Source of the DNA: Prado023 sp963706875
GTDB lineage: Bacteria > Actinomycetota > Actinomycetes > S36-B12 > CAIYMF01
NCBI GenBank assembly: GCA_963706875.1
Contig: CAVPNW010000021.1
Span: forward strand, 248,001 to 312,000
Reading direction: 5' to 3'
Length of the DNA: 64,000 bases
Below are positions 53,070 through 63,571 of this stretch, one piece after another (positions within the stretch are counted from its first letter, which is position 1; each line of letters begins with the position of its first letter). The translations under genes and the position numbers were made by a program. The notes under the pieces are model-generated. The model was not told where the DNA came from, did not search any database, and worked only from the letters and a program-made list of their open reading frames with translations.

Positions 53070-54332
53070 CTACTCCTGGTCGAACGCCGACTGCGGGGTG
53101 CGCCCGCCCATCGAGGAGAACAGCTGGCCCGACTCCGCGGCGTCCCACTTGATGACCCACTGGCCGTTCTCCCAGTGATCGGTGTCGTCGATCGGGACGG
53201 TGGTGACCTCGCCGCTGCCGGATGCGATCCGGCCCATCCCGAACCCGAAGGTGCCGAGGTTGATCAGCCCGGTGCCCTCGTCCACCCGCACCGAGTCGAG
53301 CATCGCGTTGACGATCGTCCACTGCCGGAACGGGTTGACCACGGTCTGCCAGCTGAGCACCTGGTCGACCATCAGCGCGATGTACTGGCGCTGGCGCTCG
53401 ATCCGGCCGAGGTCGCCCTTGGGGTCGGCGTAGCGCATCCGCACCCAGGCCAGCGACTGGCCGCCGTCGAGGGTCTGGCAGCCCGGCTGGACATCCAGCC
53501 CGCTCTTCTCATCCGAGATCGCCTGCTCGAAGCAGACCTCGATCCCACCCACGGCATCGGTCAGGTTGACGATCCCGCCCATGCCGACCTCCATGTAGTT
53601 GTCGACATGCAGGCCGGTGTTGTACTCGATCGTCTGGCTCAGCAGGGGCGCACCGCCGTACGAGAACGCCGCGTTGATCTTCCCCCCGCGCGCCTCCACC
53701 TGGGTCCCGTCGGTCGCGGTGTGGGCGGGGATGGTCACCCAGGAGTCGCGGGGGATCGAGACCAGGGTCGGCGTCTGGCCCAGTTGCTGGTGGACCAGCA
53801 TGATGGTGTCGGTGCGCTGACCCTCGACGTCGCCGGTCCGCAGCTTCTTCTGCTGCTTCTTGGTCAGCCCATCCCGGCTGTCCGAGCCCACGAGCAGCCA
53901 GACGGTCCCGTCCGTGTCGGCGATCGGATCCGGCGAGAGGGCCTCGATCTTGTCCAGGGAGGCCGCGGCGTACACGACCAGCGCGCCCAGCCACAGGACG
54001 TACGCGGCCAGGGCGAACGCGACGATCCGCAAGATGGACCAGCGTCTGCGCCGCTTCGTCGGTGGCGGGGTGGGGCGCGCGATCGTGGGCTGTGGCGCCG
54101 CCGCTGCCGGGGCGGTGGGGACGGCTCCGGCGACGTCAGCTTCGGCAACGACCGGCCCGGGGGCGGCGGCTGACGCGCCCACCGCGACGGCCCCGGCGAT
54201 CACGGGCACGGACCCTGCGTGGGCCATCTCCGGCTCGTAGGCGCCGTCGTCCACCTGACCGACCGGCAGGTCCTCGCGCTGCGCGGCCCATGAGCCGTTG
54301 GGCAGCCGCTTGTAGAGGGTGGAGCCGGTCAC
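53070..54332 (-). CDS. LytR-CpsA-Psr (LCP) family glycopolymer-peptidoglycan ligase
   Basis: The protein has a 100-residue Ala/Pro-rich cytoplasmic head, one membrane helix (IVAFALAAYVLWLGALVVYA) and an extracellular LCP domain. Conserved elements are WLLVGSDSRDG, RTDTIMLVHQ, SIPRDSWVTIP and the arginines of RMRYADPKGDLGRIERQRQ that bind the polyprenyl phosphate. LCP enzymes attach teichoic acids or arabinogalactan to peptidoglycan. GTG 54332 is chosen; GTG 54407 would add 25 residues. Neither has an obvious ribosome site. Confidence 0.88.
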   Translation of the reverse strand: MTGSTLYKRLPNGSWAAQREDLPVGQVDDGAYEPEMAHAGSVPVIAGAVAVGASAAAPGPVVAEADVAGAVPTAPAAAAPQPTIARPTPPPTKRRRRWSILRIVAFALAAYVLWLGALVVYAAASLDKIEALSPDPIADTDGTVWLLVGSDSRDGLTKKQQKKLRTGDVEGQRTDTIMLVHQQLGQTPTLVSIPRDSWVTIPAHTATDGTQVEARGGKINAAFSYGGAPLLSQTIEYNTGLHVDNYMEVGMGGIVNLTDAVGGIEVCFEQAISDEKSGLDVQPGCQTLDGGQSLAWVRMRYADPKGDLGRIERQRQYIALMVDQVLSWQTVVNPFRQWTIVNAMLDSVRVDEGTGLINLGTFGFGMGRIASGSGEVTTVPIDDTDHWENGQWVIKWDAAESGQLFSSMGGRTPQSAFDQE

Positions 54333-54485
54333 CGGCCAATGATGACACGGCAGAGCGCCCTGTCCGAGCAGATCCGCCATCCCACGGGGCAGCCGGGTAT
54401 CACTCACCGCGCCCCGCGGGGGTCGGCGTCAATAGTCTGGGGGCTCGTGCGTGGCCGGCCCGCCACCACACGACCAGGAGGTGCC

Positions 54486-56124
<1,639 letters not shown>

Positions 56125-56176
56125 TGAGCCGAGGTCCAGCCTCCTCAAGGCGCAGACCCGCGGCGGGAACGCGGGC

Positions 56177-56343
56177 GATGCACCCGAAACCGCCCCTATG
56201 CCCAGGGACATTGCCAGGCAGCCACGCCGGCGCACATCAAACCGCCGAATAGCGGGCTCTCTGAGCCACCAATAGGGCGGTTCCGCGTGCGCGGATTCCG
56301 GAGCGGCCGCAGAGCGCCTCCATAAGAGCGGCTTCTTGTGCGC
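56177..56343. repeat. Four-armed intergenic palindromic element, family 1 copy D
   Basis: Reverse arms at 56177-56193 (ending CGAAACCGCC) and 56231-56246 (CGCACATCAAACCGCC) are followed by forward arms at 56275-56292 (GGGCGGTTCCGCGTGCGC) and 56326-56343 (GAGCGGCTTCTTGTGCGC). Arm-to-arm distances (54, 44, 51) almost equal those of copy C (52, 44, 51). It starts 52 bases past the pgm stop, in the 271-base gap before the sigma-factor gene. Confidence 0.75.
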
Positions 56344-56395
56344 GGCACCCCGAACGGTCCTGTAACGCGGAGGCCCGCAGCGGGAACATAGGGGT

Positions 56396-57019
56396 ATGGG
56401 CACCCAACAGCTCGAGGACCAGTGGCTGACCGACCTCTTCGGACGGCACTCCCGGGCGGTGCTGGCCTACGCGCGCCGTCGGCTGGACTCCGCGGAGGAC
56501 GCCGAGGACGTGGTGGTGGAGGTCTTCGCGACTGCCTGGCGACGTCGGGACGTCGTGCCCGACGAGGCGCTGCCCTGGTTGTACGCCACGGCGGGCAACG
56601 TGATCGCCCACGTGATCCGGACGGACTCCCGGCGCACCCGGCTGGGGACCAGGCTGGCCACGGTGCGGCCCCTGCACTCGACGGAGGACGACCCCGCGCA
56701 GCAAGTCGTCGATGCGACCGCTGCCCACGACGTCGTGTCCGCCGCACTCGATGACCTCTCCGAGTCCGATGCCGAACTCCTGCGCCTCTGGGCCTGGGAG
56801 CAGCTCGAGCCGGCCGAGATCGCCGAGGTCCTGGGCTGCTCGCCGGGAACCGCCCGGACGCGGATGCACCGGGCCCGGGCCCGGCTGCGCGACGCACTCG
56901 TCCAGCGCGGCGTCAGCGGACCCGGGATCGACGGCCCCGGCACCCAGCCAGCACCGGGCGAGACCACGCCCTCCATCGACACCCTGACCACCCCCAACGG
57001 CTCGGAGGCCACCCGATGA
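56396..57019 (+). CDS. ECF RNA polymerase sigma factor
   Basis: The 207-residue protein has sigma-2 (LFGRHSRAVLAYARRRLDSA, DVVVEVFATAWRR) and sigma-4 (LSESDAELLRLWAWEQLEPA, EIAEVLGCSPGTARTRMHRA) regions joined by a variable linker. The C-terminal 35 residues are Pro/Thr-rich. The stop overlaps the DUF4349 gene as ATGA, the usual arrangement for a sigma/anti-sigma pair. No conserved target promoter is visible. Confidence 0.92.
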   Translation: MGTQQLEDQWLTDLFGRHSRAVLAYARRRLDSAEDAEDVVVEVFATAWRRRDVVPDEALPWLYATAGNVIAHVIRTDSRRTRLGTRLATVRPLHSTEDDPAQQVVDATAAHDVVSAALDDLSESDAELLRLWAWEQLEPAEIAEVLGCSPGTARTRMHRARARLRDALVQRGVSGPGIDGPGTQPAPGETTPSIDTLTTPNGSEATR

Positions 57020-58347
57020 ACACCCAGAGCACCGAGGACCGCGCGGACGAGGCCCTGCGCGCCCTGCTCACCAAGGCCGATCCCGAGGCCGGGGCGCCCC
57101 AGCCCGAGCCAAGGCACCTGCTGGACCGCGTCCGGGCCGCTGCTGCGGCGGCAGAGGCAGCGCCGACCGGAAGCGCACCTGAGGGGGTCGTGAGCCCTCC
57201 CATCCCGCTCGCTGAACACCGGTCGTTCACGCAGAAGCACTGGCAGGGGATGCTGATGGCGGCCGCGGGGGTCGCTACCCTCGCGCTGGCCGCGGGAACC
57301 GTGCTGCCCGGACTCAGCGCCGTCGACGGCTCGGACTCGACCGCGAGCATCGGCGTCTCGGACACGGCGGGCGCGGGCGAGTCGCTCGCCGGTGCCGCCA
57401 CGGACAAGGGCACGGGCGTCGATGGCAGCGTCGGCGCACCGGAGGCTGCACGGGACGCTGCGGTCTCCTCGGAGGCGATGAGCCCGAACACCGGTGCCAC
57501 GGCCGGCGTCCCGGGTGCGGACACCACTGAGGAGGCCCTGGTCCGCTCCGGCTCGGTCCTCGTCGGCAGCGAGGACCCCGAGGCGGCACGCGACAAGTTC
57601 GTGGCGACCATCCTGGCGATGGGCGGACGGGTCACCTCCGAGTCCGTGGTGACTGACGGCGGCGGCGGGGTGCAGCCCTACGGGCCGGAGGTGTCCATGT
57701 CGCGCGACATGGGGATGAGCTACCCCTACCCGTGGTACCCGAGCGGGCCGGGCATCTGGCTGACAGTCCAGGTCCCCGTGGATGACTACGACGAGGCGAT
57801 GGAGGCCGCACGCGATGCCGGCGAGGTCGTGCAGATGCAGCAGTCCACGTACGACGTGGGTGCGCAGGTCGCCGATGTGGATGCCCGGATCAAGGCGCTG
57901 GAGGCCTCCCTTGTCCGGTTGACGGCCCTCATGGACGAGGCCACGGACATCACCGACGTGATCACCCTCGAGCAGGCCATCTCCCAGCGGCAGTCCGAGC
58001 TCGACGCCCTGCGGGCCCAGCAGCGCGACCTGGCGAACCAGACCGCGATGTCGGCGATCAGCCTGACCCTGATGAGCCCGGATGACGCCCAGAACTCGGT
58101 CGACCCCCAGCCGCAGCAGACGTGGTGGGAGTCGTTCCTCGAGGGCCTGTCGCAGTTCTGGAGCTGGTTCGGCCAGGCGCTGCTGATCATCTCGCCGCTG
58201 CTGATCGCCATGGGGATCATCGCGTGGGTACGCCGGCGTCGTGCCCGACGGACCCCGCCGACCGCGCCGCAGTCGGCCCCGCCCGCCCCGTCACCAGCAC
58301 CGACCGGCGCCCCGGAGGGGACTGCGCCGACCGATCCCGCCACCTGA
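57016..58347 (+). CDS. DUF4349 membrane protein, putative anti-sigma partner
   Basis: The 443-residue protein has a cytoplasmic head of about 75 residues (DEALRALLTKADPEAG...HLLDRVRAA) and a helix at 79-100. An extracytoplasmic part follows with DUF4349 (YDEAMEAARDAGEVVQMQQS, then a coiled coil VADVDARIKALEASLVRLTA). A second helix (LLIISPLLIAMGIIAWVRRR) and a Pro-rich tail complete it. The head resembles anti-sigma N-termini in size and position but lacks an HxxxCxxC zinc motif. It is coupled to the sigma gene by a 4-base overlap. Confidence 0.85.
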   Translation: MNTQSTEDRADEALRALLTKADPEAGAPQPEPRHLLDRVRAAAAAAEAAPTGSAPEGVVSPPIPLAEHRSFTQKHWQGMLMAAAGVATLALAAGTVLPGLSAVDGSDSTASIGVSDTAGAGESLAGAATDKGTGVDGSVGAPEAARDAAVSSEAMSPNTGATAGVPGADTTEEALVRSGSVLVGSEDPEAARDKFVATILAMGGRVTSESVVTDGGGGVQPYGPEVSMSRDMGMSYPYPWYPSGPGIWLTVQVPVDDYDEAMEAARDAGEVVQMQQSTYDVGAQVADVDARIKALEASLVRLTALMDEATDITDVITLEQAISQRQSELDALRAQQRDLANQTAMSAISLTLMSPDDAQNSVDPQPQQTWWESFLEGLSQFWSWFGQALLIISPLLIAMGIIAWVRRRRARRTPPTAPQSAPPAPSPAPTGAPEGTAPTDPAT

Positions 58348-58378
58348 ACCGGCGGTCAGGGCACCGAGCGCACATGAC

Positions 58379-58415
58379 GAAGGCTCGTCACCGGGTCGAG
58401 GGGTGACGAGCCTTC
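58379..58415. terminator. Bidirectional terminator between DUF4349 gene and trxA
   Basis: GAAGGCTCGTCAC (58379-58391) pairs perfectly over 13 bp with GTGACGAGCCTTC (58403-58415). It lies between convergent genes. Confidence 0.75.
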
Positions 58416-58495
58416 GCCGTGCCTCGCCCCGCACCCTGGTCGGGGGCCGGCGGGACGATCCGCCCGAAACCTGACGGTCCGGGCATCTCCAGACG

Positions 58496-58867
58496 TTACT
58501 GCGGATCGCCCTTCTGGGCGGCGATTTCGGCGCGGACCTGGTCCATGTCGAGGCCGCGGACCGCCTCGATGACCTGCTCGAGCGCCGGGGCCGGCAGGGC
58601 CCCGGGCTGGGCGAAGACCAGGACGCCCTCACGGAAGGCCATCAGCGTCGGGATCGACGTGATCTGCGCAGCGGCGGCCAGCGCCTGCTCGGCCTCGGTG
58701 TCCACCTTGCCGAAGACCACGTCGGAGTGCGTGTCCGAGGCGGACTCGTACACCGGGGCGAAGTTGCGGCACGGGCCGCACCAGGCAGCCCAGAAGTCGA
58801 CCAGGACGATGTCATTGTCCAGGACGGTCGACTCGAAGTCCGTGGAGGTCAGGGTCACGCTAGCCAT
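58496..58867 (-). CDS. trxA: Thioredoxin
   Basis: The 123-residue protein has the active site DFWAAWCGPCRNFAPVY and the cis-proline region TSIPTLMAF. It is the likely reductant for the peroxiredoxin at 4 kb, though that is family knowledge. AAGGAAC precedes ATG 58867. A C-terminal extension of about 15 residues (MDQVRAEIAAQKGDPQ) goes beyond the 105-108 residues of classical thioredoxins. Confidence 0.95.
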   Translation of the reverse strand: MASVTLTSTDFESTVLDNDIVLVDFWAAWCGPCRNFAPVYESASDTHSDVVFGKVDTEAEQALAAAAQITSIPTLMAFREGVLVFAQPGALPAPALEQVIEAVRGLDMDQVRAEIAAQKGDPQ

Positions 58868-59003
58868 GTTGTTGTTCCTTGCACTCGGCGTCTGTGTGGT
58901 CTCGCCAGATATACCCCGGCAGGTATGGAACCACACCTGGTACCCCAGATATTCCGTCGTCGGCCGCGGAATCAGGTGATCCGGTCGTGGACAATGGCCG
59001 GCC

Positions 59004-59855
59004 ATGGGACGTCGGGCGCTGCGGGGCACCGTGACCCGCACCGTTGCCGGGGGTGAGGCGTCCCTGGTGCCCGATCCGGACCTCGCCGAGGGCTGGCTCC
59101 TGCTGATCGAGGGGACCCAGCAGTCCCACGTCGACCTCGGCGACCCCAGCCGCCTGGTCTTCGAGTACATGCGCCGCATCGGGCACGTCATCGACCTGCT
59201 CCCCCCAGGGCCGCTGCGGGTGGTCCACCTCGGCGGCGGCGCGATGGCCCTGGCCCGGTACGCCAGCCAGACCCGGCCTCGGACACGCAACCTCGTGATC
59301 GAGCACGACGCCGCGCTCGTGGACCTGGTGCGCGCGCACCTGCCCTGGCCACGGGAGTACCAGATCCGCGTGCGCACCGCCGAGGCGCGCGCCGCGCTGG
59401 AGTCGCTGCCCGACGGATCGGCCGACCTGATCATCCTCGATGTCTTCGCCAGCGCGCAGACGCCCGGCAACCTCACGACCACGGAGGCCTTCGGCCACCT
59501 GCGACGGGTGCTCACCCCCGGGGGCACGCTCGTGGCCAACATCGCCGACGAGAACCCCCTGACCTACGCCCGCCGCTACGTCGCAGGGGTGCAGGTCGTC
59601 TTCGACCGGGTCGTGGTGGCAGCGGAGCCGGCCGTCCTGCGCGGACGCCGGTTCGGGAACCTGATCGTGGTCGCCCAGTCGCCGTGGGCCGAGCCCCTGG
59701 ACATCGCGGCCCTGAGCCGGTTGAGCGCAGGTGACCCGTGGCCCGCCCGCGTGCTCCACGGGAGGGACCTCGAGGGGTTCGTCGGCGACCACCTGCCGTT
59801 CGCCGATGCCACGGCGACAGGCTCGCCACTGCCCCCGCCGGGGGTGTTCGGGTGA
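59004..59855 (+). CDS. Spermidine-synthase-like SAM-fold protein
   Basis: The 283-residue product has the aminopropyltransferase-like Rossmann core: VVHLGGGAMALARYASQTRP, NLVIEHDAALVDLV, ADLIILDVFASAQTPGNLTT and LTPGGTLVANIADENP. The aspartate expected for aminopropyl transfer (in the D-A-F/Y region) appears as DVFA, so activity as a true spermidine synthase is uncertain. Many actinobacterial members are of unknown function. It is transcribed divergently from trxA. Confidence 0.8.
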   Translation: MGRRALRGTVTRTVAGGEASLVPDPDLAEGWLLLIEGTQQSHVDLGDPSRLVFEYMRRIGHVIDLLPPGPLRVVHLGGGAMALARYASQTRPRTRNLVIEHDAALVDLVRAHLPWPREYQIRVRTAEARAALESLPDGSADLIILDVFASAQTPGNLTTTEAFGHLRRVLTPGGTLVANIADENPLTYARRYVAGVQVVFDRVVVAAEPAVLRGRRFGNLIVVAQSPWAEPLDIAALSRLSAGDPWPARVLHGRDLEGFVGDHLPFADATATGSPLPPPGVFG

Positions 59856-59909
59856 TCAGCGCCCGGACACAGCGTTGCGGTCCGTCGGGCGGGAACACCA
59901 CCAAGGCGG

Positions 59910-61031
59910 CTAGCGGAGCTCGAGGTACAGGATCGTCGCGCCCTGCGGCTCACCCGTCGGGGACAGGGCGTAGCCGGGGATGGTCCCGAGCGGCACGTAG
60001 CCAAGGCCGCGGTAGAACTCCTCCTCCGGGCCGCCCGCCACGCAGTCGAGGGTCAGCAGCGTGAACCCGCGCTCGCGGGCCTCCGCGGCTGCGGCGTCCA
60101 TGAGCCGGGTCGCGACCCCGCGGCGCCGGTCGGCCGAGTGCACGAGCAGCTTGCTGAGCTCGGCCCGGTGGGGTTGGTTGGCAGCGACCGCGGGGTTCAG
60201 CGAGATCGTGCCGACGACCTCGCCCTCGTCACGTCCGACCAGGAGGATCCGCCGGCCCGAGGCGACGTCCTGGGCCTGTTCGCGCCACCAGGCCTCCCCG
60301 TCGGCGGCGGTGAACGGGAGCATGAAGTTCACCCCCGCGCCGGACGCCACGGCATCGGCCACGATCTCCCCGAGCCGGGGGCAGAGCTCTGGGAACTCCG
60401 CCGGATCCAGCAGGCCGATAGTGACCGAGTCGCCCTCGTAGCGCGACGGGTCGATGATCGACTGTCCGAACGGGAACTCCGCGACCGGGCGCCAGACGGC
60501 ATCGGCACCCTGGATGAACAGGCTCAGGCTGTCGACCTCGAAGGCCGCACGGTAGGCCTGCAGGGCCTCATGGGCCTGGTCGAGCCACTCCTCCTCGAGG
60601 TCGTGGGCGACGGTGACGTGCGGGTGGTACGGGAAGTTCAGGGGGCGATCGAGCGGACCACGTCGGACCGCCGCCTCAGCGGCGCGGACCTCTGGCTCGC
60701 CCTCGACGATCGGGACGAACACCACCTGGGAGACCGGCCGGAAGGTGTCGGCGCCCTCGAGGACGACGGGGAACGGCTCCATGCCCGCGGCCTGCACCTG
60801 CAGGTGCGCCAGGATCCGGGCCAGGTGCTCCTCGTCGGCAACCTCCGTGGGCGGCACCAGCGTGATGTGCGCGACGATCGCGTGCGCAAGCGGGTCACCG
60901 AACCGCTCACGGTAGGCGCCCAGCTCGCTGAGGAACGGCTCGGGGATGGGCAGCGCGACGCCGATGGTCAGGGGCCAGTCCTGCGGCTCGGAGCCGAGGA
61001 CGTCCGCGGGGACCACCGGTGCGACGCTCAT
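59910..61031 (-). CDS. 2'-5' RNA ligase family (2H phosphoesterase) fused to a GNAT acetyltransferase
   Basis: Residues 1-180 hold two HxT motifs (AHITLVPP, HPHVTVAHD) of the 2H phosphoesterase fold. Residues about 200-373 form a GNAT domain with the acetyl-CoA loop ELSKLLVHSADRRRGVATRL and LTLDCVAGGPEEEFYRGLGY. Stand-alone 2H proteins often follow trpS in actinobacteria; here one chain carries both activities. Substrates unknown; RNA or nucleotide phosphoesters for the first part is inference. Its ATG overlaps the trpS stop by four bases. Confidence 0.85.
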   Translation of the reverse strand: MSVAPVVPADVLGSEPQDWPLTIGVALPIPEPFLSELGAYRERFGDPLAHAIVAHITLVPPTEVADEEHLARILAHLQVQAAGMEPFPVVLEGADTFRPVSQVVFVPIVEGEPEVRAAEAAVRRGPLDRPLNFPYHPHVTVAHDLEEEWLDQAHEALQAYRAAFEVDSLSLFIQGADAVWRPVAEFPFGQSIIDPSRYEGDSVTIGLLDPAEFPELCPRLGEIVADAVASGAGVNFMLPFTAADGEAWWREQAQDVASGRRILLVGRDEGEVVGTISLNPAVAANQPHRAELSKLLVHSADRRRGVATRLMDAAAAEARERGFTLLTLDCVAGGPEEEFYRGLGYVPLGTIPGYALSPTGEPQGATILYLELR

Positions 61032-62038
61032 CGACCGGTCACGAAGCCCAGGTTCGTGTACACGTCGGCCAGGGTCGCGGCGGCGACCTCACGGGCCCGG
61101 GCCGCACCCTGGGCCATCTGGCGATCCAGCTCGGCGGGGTCCTCCAGGAGCTCGGCAACCCGGGCCTGGACGGGTTCGACGAACGCCACGACGGCCTCAG
61201 CGGCCTCCTTCTTGAGGTCGCCGTACATCCGCCCGGCGAACTCCGGCTCGACCTCGCGAACCGTGCGACCCGTGAAGGTGGCCAGGATCGTCAGCAGGTT
61301 GGACACCCCGGGCTTGTTCTCCGCGTCGAAGCGGACCTCGGTGTCGGAGTCCGTGACCGCGGACCTGATCTTCTTCGCGGTCTGCTTGGGCGGGTCCAGC
61401 AGGAACACGCAGCCGGCAGGTGCGGACTTGCTCATCTTCGACGTGGGATCGGCCAGGTCGAAGATCTTGGCGGTGTCCTTGACGATCAGCGGCTCCGGGA
61501 CCGTCAGGGTCTGGCCGAACCTGCCGTTGAACCGCACTGCCAGGTCGCGGGTCAGCTCGAGGTGCTGGCGCTGGTCCTCGCCGACCGGGACGGCGTCGGC
61601 CCGGTACACCAGGATGTCGGCGGCCTGCAGGATCGGGTAGGTGAACAGCCCGACCGAGGTGCGGTCGCTACCCGCCTTGGCCGACTTGTCCTTGAACTGC
61701 GTCATCCGGCCGGCCTCGCCCATGCCGGTCAGGCAGGCCAGAGCCCACTGCAGCTGCGTGTGCTCGGGGACCTGGCTCTGGACGAACACCGTCGAGCGCT
61801 GCGGGTCGACGCCCAGGGCCACCAGCTGCGCGTAGGACACCCGGGTCCGCCGGTTCAGCTCCGCCGGGTCGTGGTCCACCGTGATGGCGTGCAGGTCGAC
61901 CACGCAGTAGAAGCAGTCGTGGGTCTCCTGCAGGGCCACCCAGTTGCGCAGCGCCCCCAGATAGTTGCCGATATGGAAGGAATCAGCCGTCGGCTGGATC
62001 CCGGAGAGCACACGAGGACGATCGGACATGGACGCCAT
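61028..62038 (-). CDS. trpS: Tryptophanyl-tRNA synthetase
   Basis: The 336-residue class I synthetase has GIQPTADSFHIGNYLGALRN (HIGH as HIGN) near the start and the KMSKS loop in PTSKMSKSAPAGC. MTQFKDKSAKAG and YPILQAADILVYRADAVPVG are also typical. It charges tRNA-Trp. ATG 62038 or 62029 could be the start; no strong ribosome site is visible. It is coupled to the downstream 2H-GNAT gene. Confidence 0.95.
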   Translation of the reverse strand: MASMSDRPRVLSGIQPTADSFHIGNYLGALRNWVALQETHDCFYCVVDLHAITVDHDPAELNRRTRVSYAQLVALGVDPQRSTVFVQSQVPEHTQLQWALACLTGMGEAGRMTQFKDKSAKAGSDRTSVGLFTYPILQAADILVYRADAVPVGEDQRQHLELTRDLAVRFNGRFGQTLTVPEPLIVKDTAKIFDLADPTSKMSKSAPAGCVFLLDPPKQTAKKIRSAVTDSDTEVRFDAENKPGVSNLLTILATFTGRTVREVEPEFAGRMYGDLKKEAAEAVVAFVEPVQARVAELLEDPAELDRQMAQGAARAREVAAATLADVYTNLGFVTGR

Positions 62039-62097
62039 TGTCGCAAAGTTCTGCACCCTTGCCCGACGCCGACGGCGAGAGGGGCATCCGAGAGGGG

Positions 62098-63432
62098 TCA
62101 GGCGTCGGAATCCTCCGGCTCGGCCGGGGGGGTGGCGGCCGGCGTGATCACCGCGGGCGTGACCCGCAGCCGGGAGATCCGCCGCCCGTCGAGCTCGATC
62201 ACCTCGAAGCCGGCGCCGGCGCCGGCCAGCTGGTCACCGAGCGCTGGCAGCCGCCCGAGCTGGGCGACGAACCAACCAGCAACGGTCTCGTAGGGCCCGT
62301 CGCGGAGCATGACCCCGGACTCCTCCTCGAAGTCCTCGAGGTTGAGCAGCCCGTCGACCTCGAAGGGGGCGCCGGTGCGCAGGGCGTGGGCCTGCGTGGT
62401 GGCCGTCTGGTCGTACTCGTCGTGGATGTCGCCGACCAGCTCCTCGACGAGGTCCTCGAGGGTCACGATCCCCGCGGTGCCGCCGTACTCGTCGGCGACG
62501 ACGGCCAGGTGATGGCCTCCGCGGCGCATCTCGGTCAGGGCCGGTATCACCTGCTTGCTCCCGGGGAAGAAGGCCACCTCGCGGGCGAGGTCCTCCAGGC
62601 GGACCGACCGTCCGACCATCGAGGGGGTGAGGATGTCGCGGACGTGCACGAACCCGAGCACGTCATCCGGGGAGTCGCCGATCACCGGGTACCGGGAGTG
62701 CGGCATCTGGGCCACGAGCGACGCCGCCCGGAAGGCCGGGAGCGAGGCCTCGAGGAAGGCCACCTCCGTGCGCGGGATCATCACCTCGCGCAGCTCGGTG
62801 TCCCCGGCGTCGAAGACGTCGTCGATGAGCTCGCGCTCCTCGGCGGTCAGGTCGGTGTGCGCGGCCACCATGCCGCGCAGCTCCTCGCCGGTGATCACCT
62901 CCCGCCCGCTGGACGGGTCGAGACCCAGGATCCGGACGATGAGGTTGGTCGACGCCGACAGCAACCAGATGAACGGCCGGGAGATCCGAGCGATGAGGTC
63001 GATCGGCCCTGCGACCGCAAGGGCGATGCGCTCGGACTTGGCCAGCGCCAGGCGCTTGGGGACGAGCTCTCCGAGCACCAACGAGATGTAGACGACCAGC
63101 ACTGTCGCGCCGATGAAGGCCACCGAGTCCGCGACGGCCTGGCCCAGGCCCGCCGACACCATCCATCCAGCGACCACGGGGGCGATCCGGTTGGCCCCGA
63201 AGGCTGCCGAGATGAACCCCGCGAGGGTCACACCGACCTGGACCGCGGCCAGGAACCGGTTGGGTTGGTCCATGAGGGCGCGCAACCTCGATCCCCGGCG
63301 GGGGTCGGACTCGACCAGCCGGTTGATCTGGCTGTCCCGCAGCGACACCAGGGCGGTCTCGGACGCGGCGAAGAAGCCCCCGATCAGCGTGAAGACCAGG
63401 ATGATCGCGAAGGTCCAGCCCAACTCGCCCAC
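62098..63432 (-). CDS. CNNM/CorC-type membrane protein with CBS domains (HlyC/CorC family)
   Basis: The 444-residue protein starts with membrane helices of the DUF21 domain (FAIILVFTLIGGFFAASETA, LVVYISLVLGELVPKRLALA). Two CBS domains (VMIPRTEVAFLEASLPAFRA; HHLAVVADEYGGTAGIVTLE) and a C-terminal CorC_HlyC domain (LPALGDQLAGAGAGFEVIEL) follow. Family members handle Mg2+/Co2+ efflux. GTG 63432 has no ribosome site but TACATT ten bases before it suggests a leaderless transcript. Confidence 0.88.
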   Translation of the reverse strand: MGELGWTFAIILVFTLIGGFFAASETALVSLRDSQINRLVESDPRRGSRLRALMDQPNRFLAAVQVGVTLAGFISAAFGANRIAPVVAGWMVSAGLGQAVADSVAFIGATVLVVYISLVLGELVPKRLALAKSERIALAVAGPIDLIARISRPFIWLLSASTNLIVRILGLDPSSGREVITGEELRGMVAAHTDLTAEERELIDDVFDAGDTELREVMIPRTEVAFLEASLPAFRAASLVAQMPHSRYPVIGDSPDDVLGFVHVRDILTPSMVGRSVRLEDLAREVAFFPGSKQVIPALTEMRRGGHHLAVVADEYGGTAGIVTLEDLVEELVGDIHDEYDQTATTQAHALRTGAPFEVDGLLNLEDFEEESGVMLRDGPYETVAGWFVAQLGRLPALGDQLAGAGAGFEVIELDGRRISRLRVTPAVITPAATPPAEPEDSDA

Positions 63433-63571
63433 AATGCTGGGAAATGTACCCCACGAGGTCCGCGCTGGGCAGCGGCATCGGCGCATGGCCGGCAGGACGC
63501 GGGCCTGCACCCGGCGCGGTGGGCCCGAATCGGATTCACGTCGCGATGAGAACACCGCGTACCGTTGTTCC

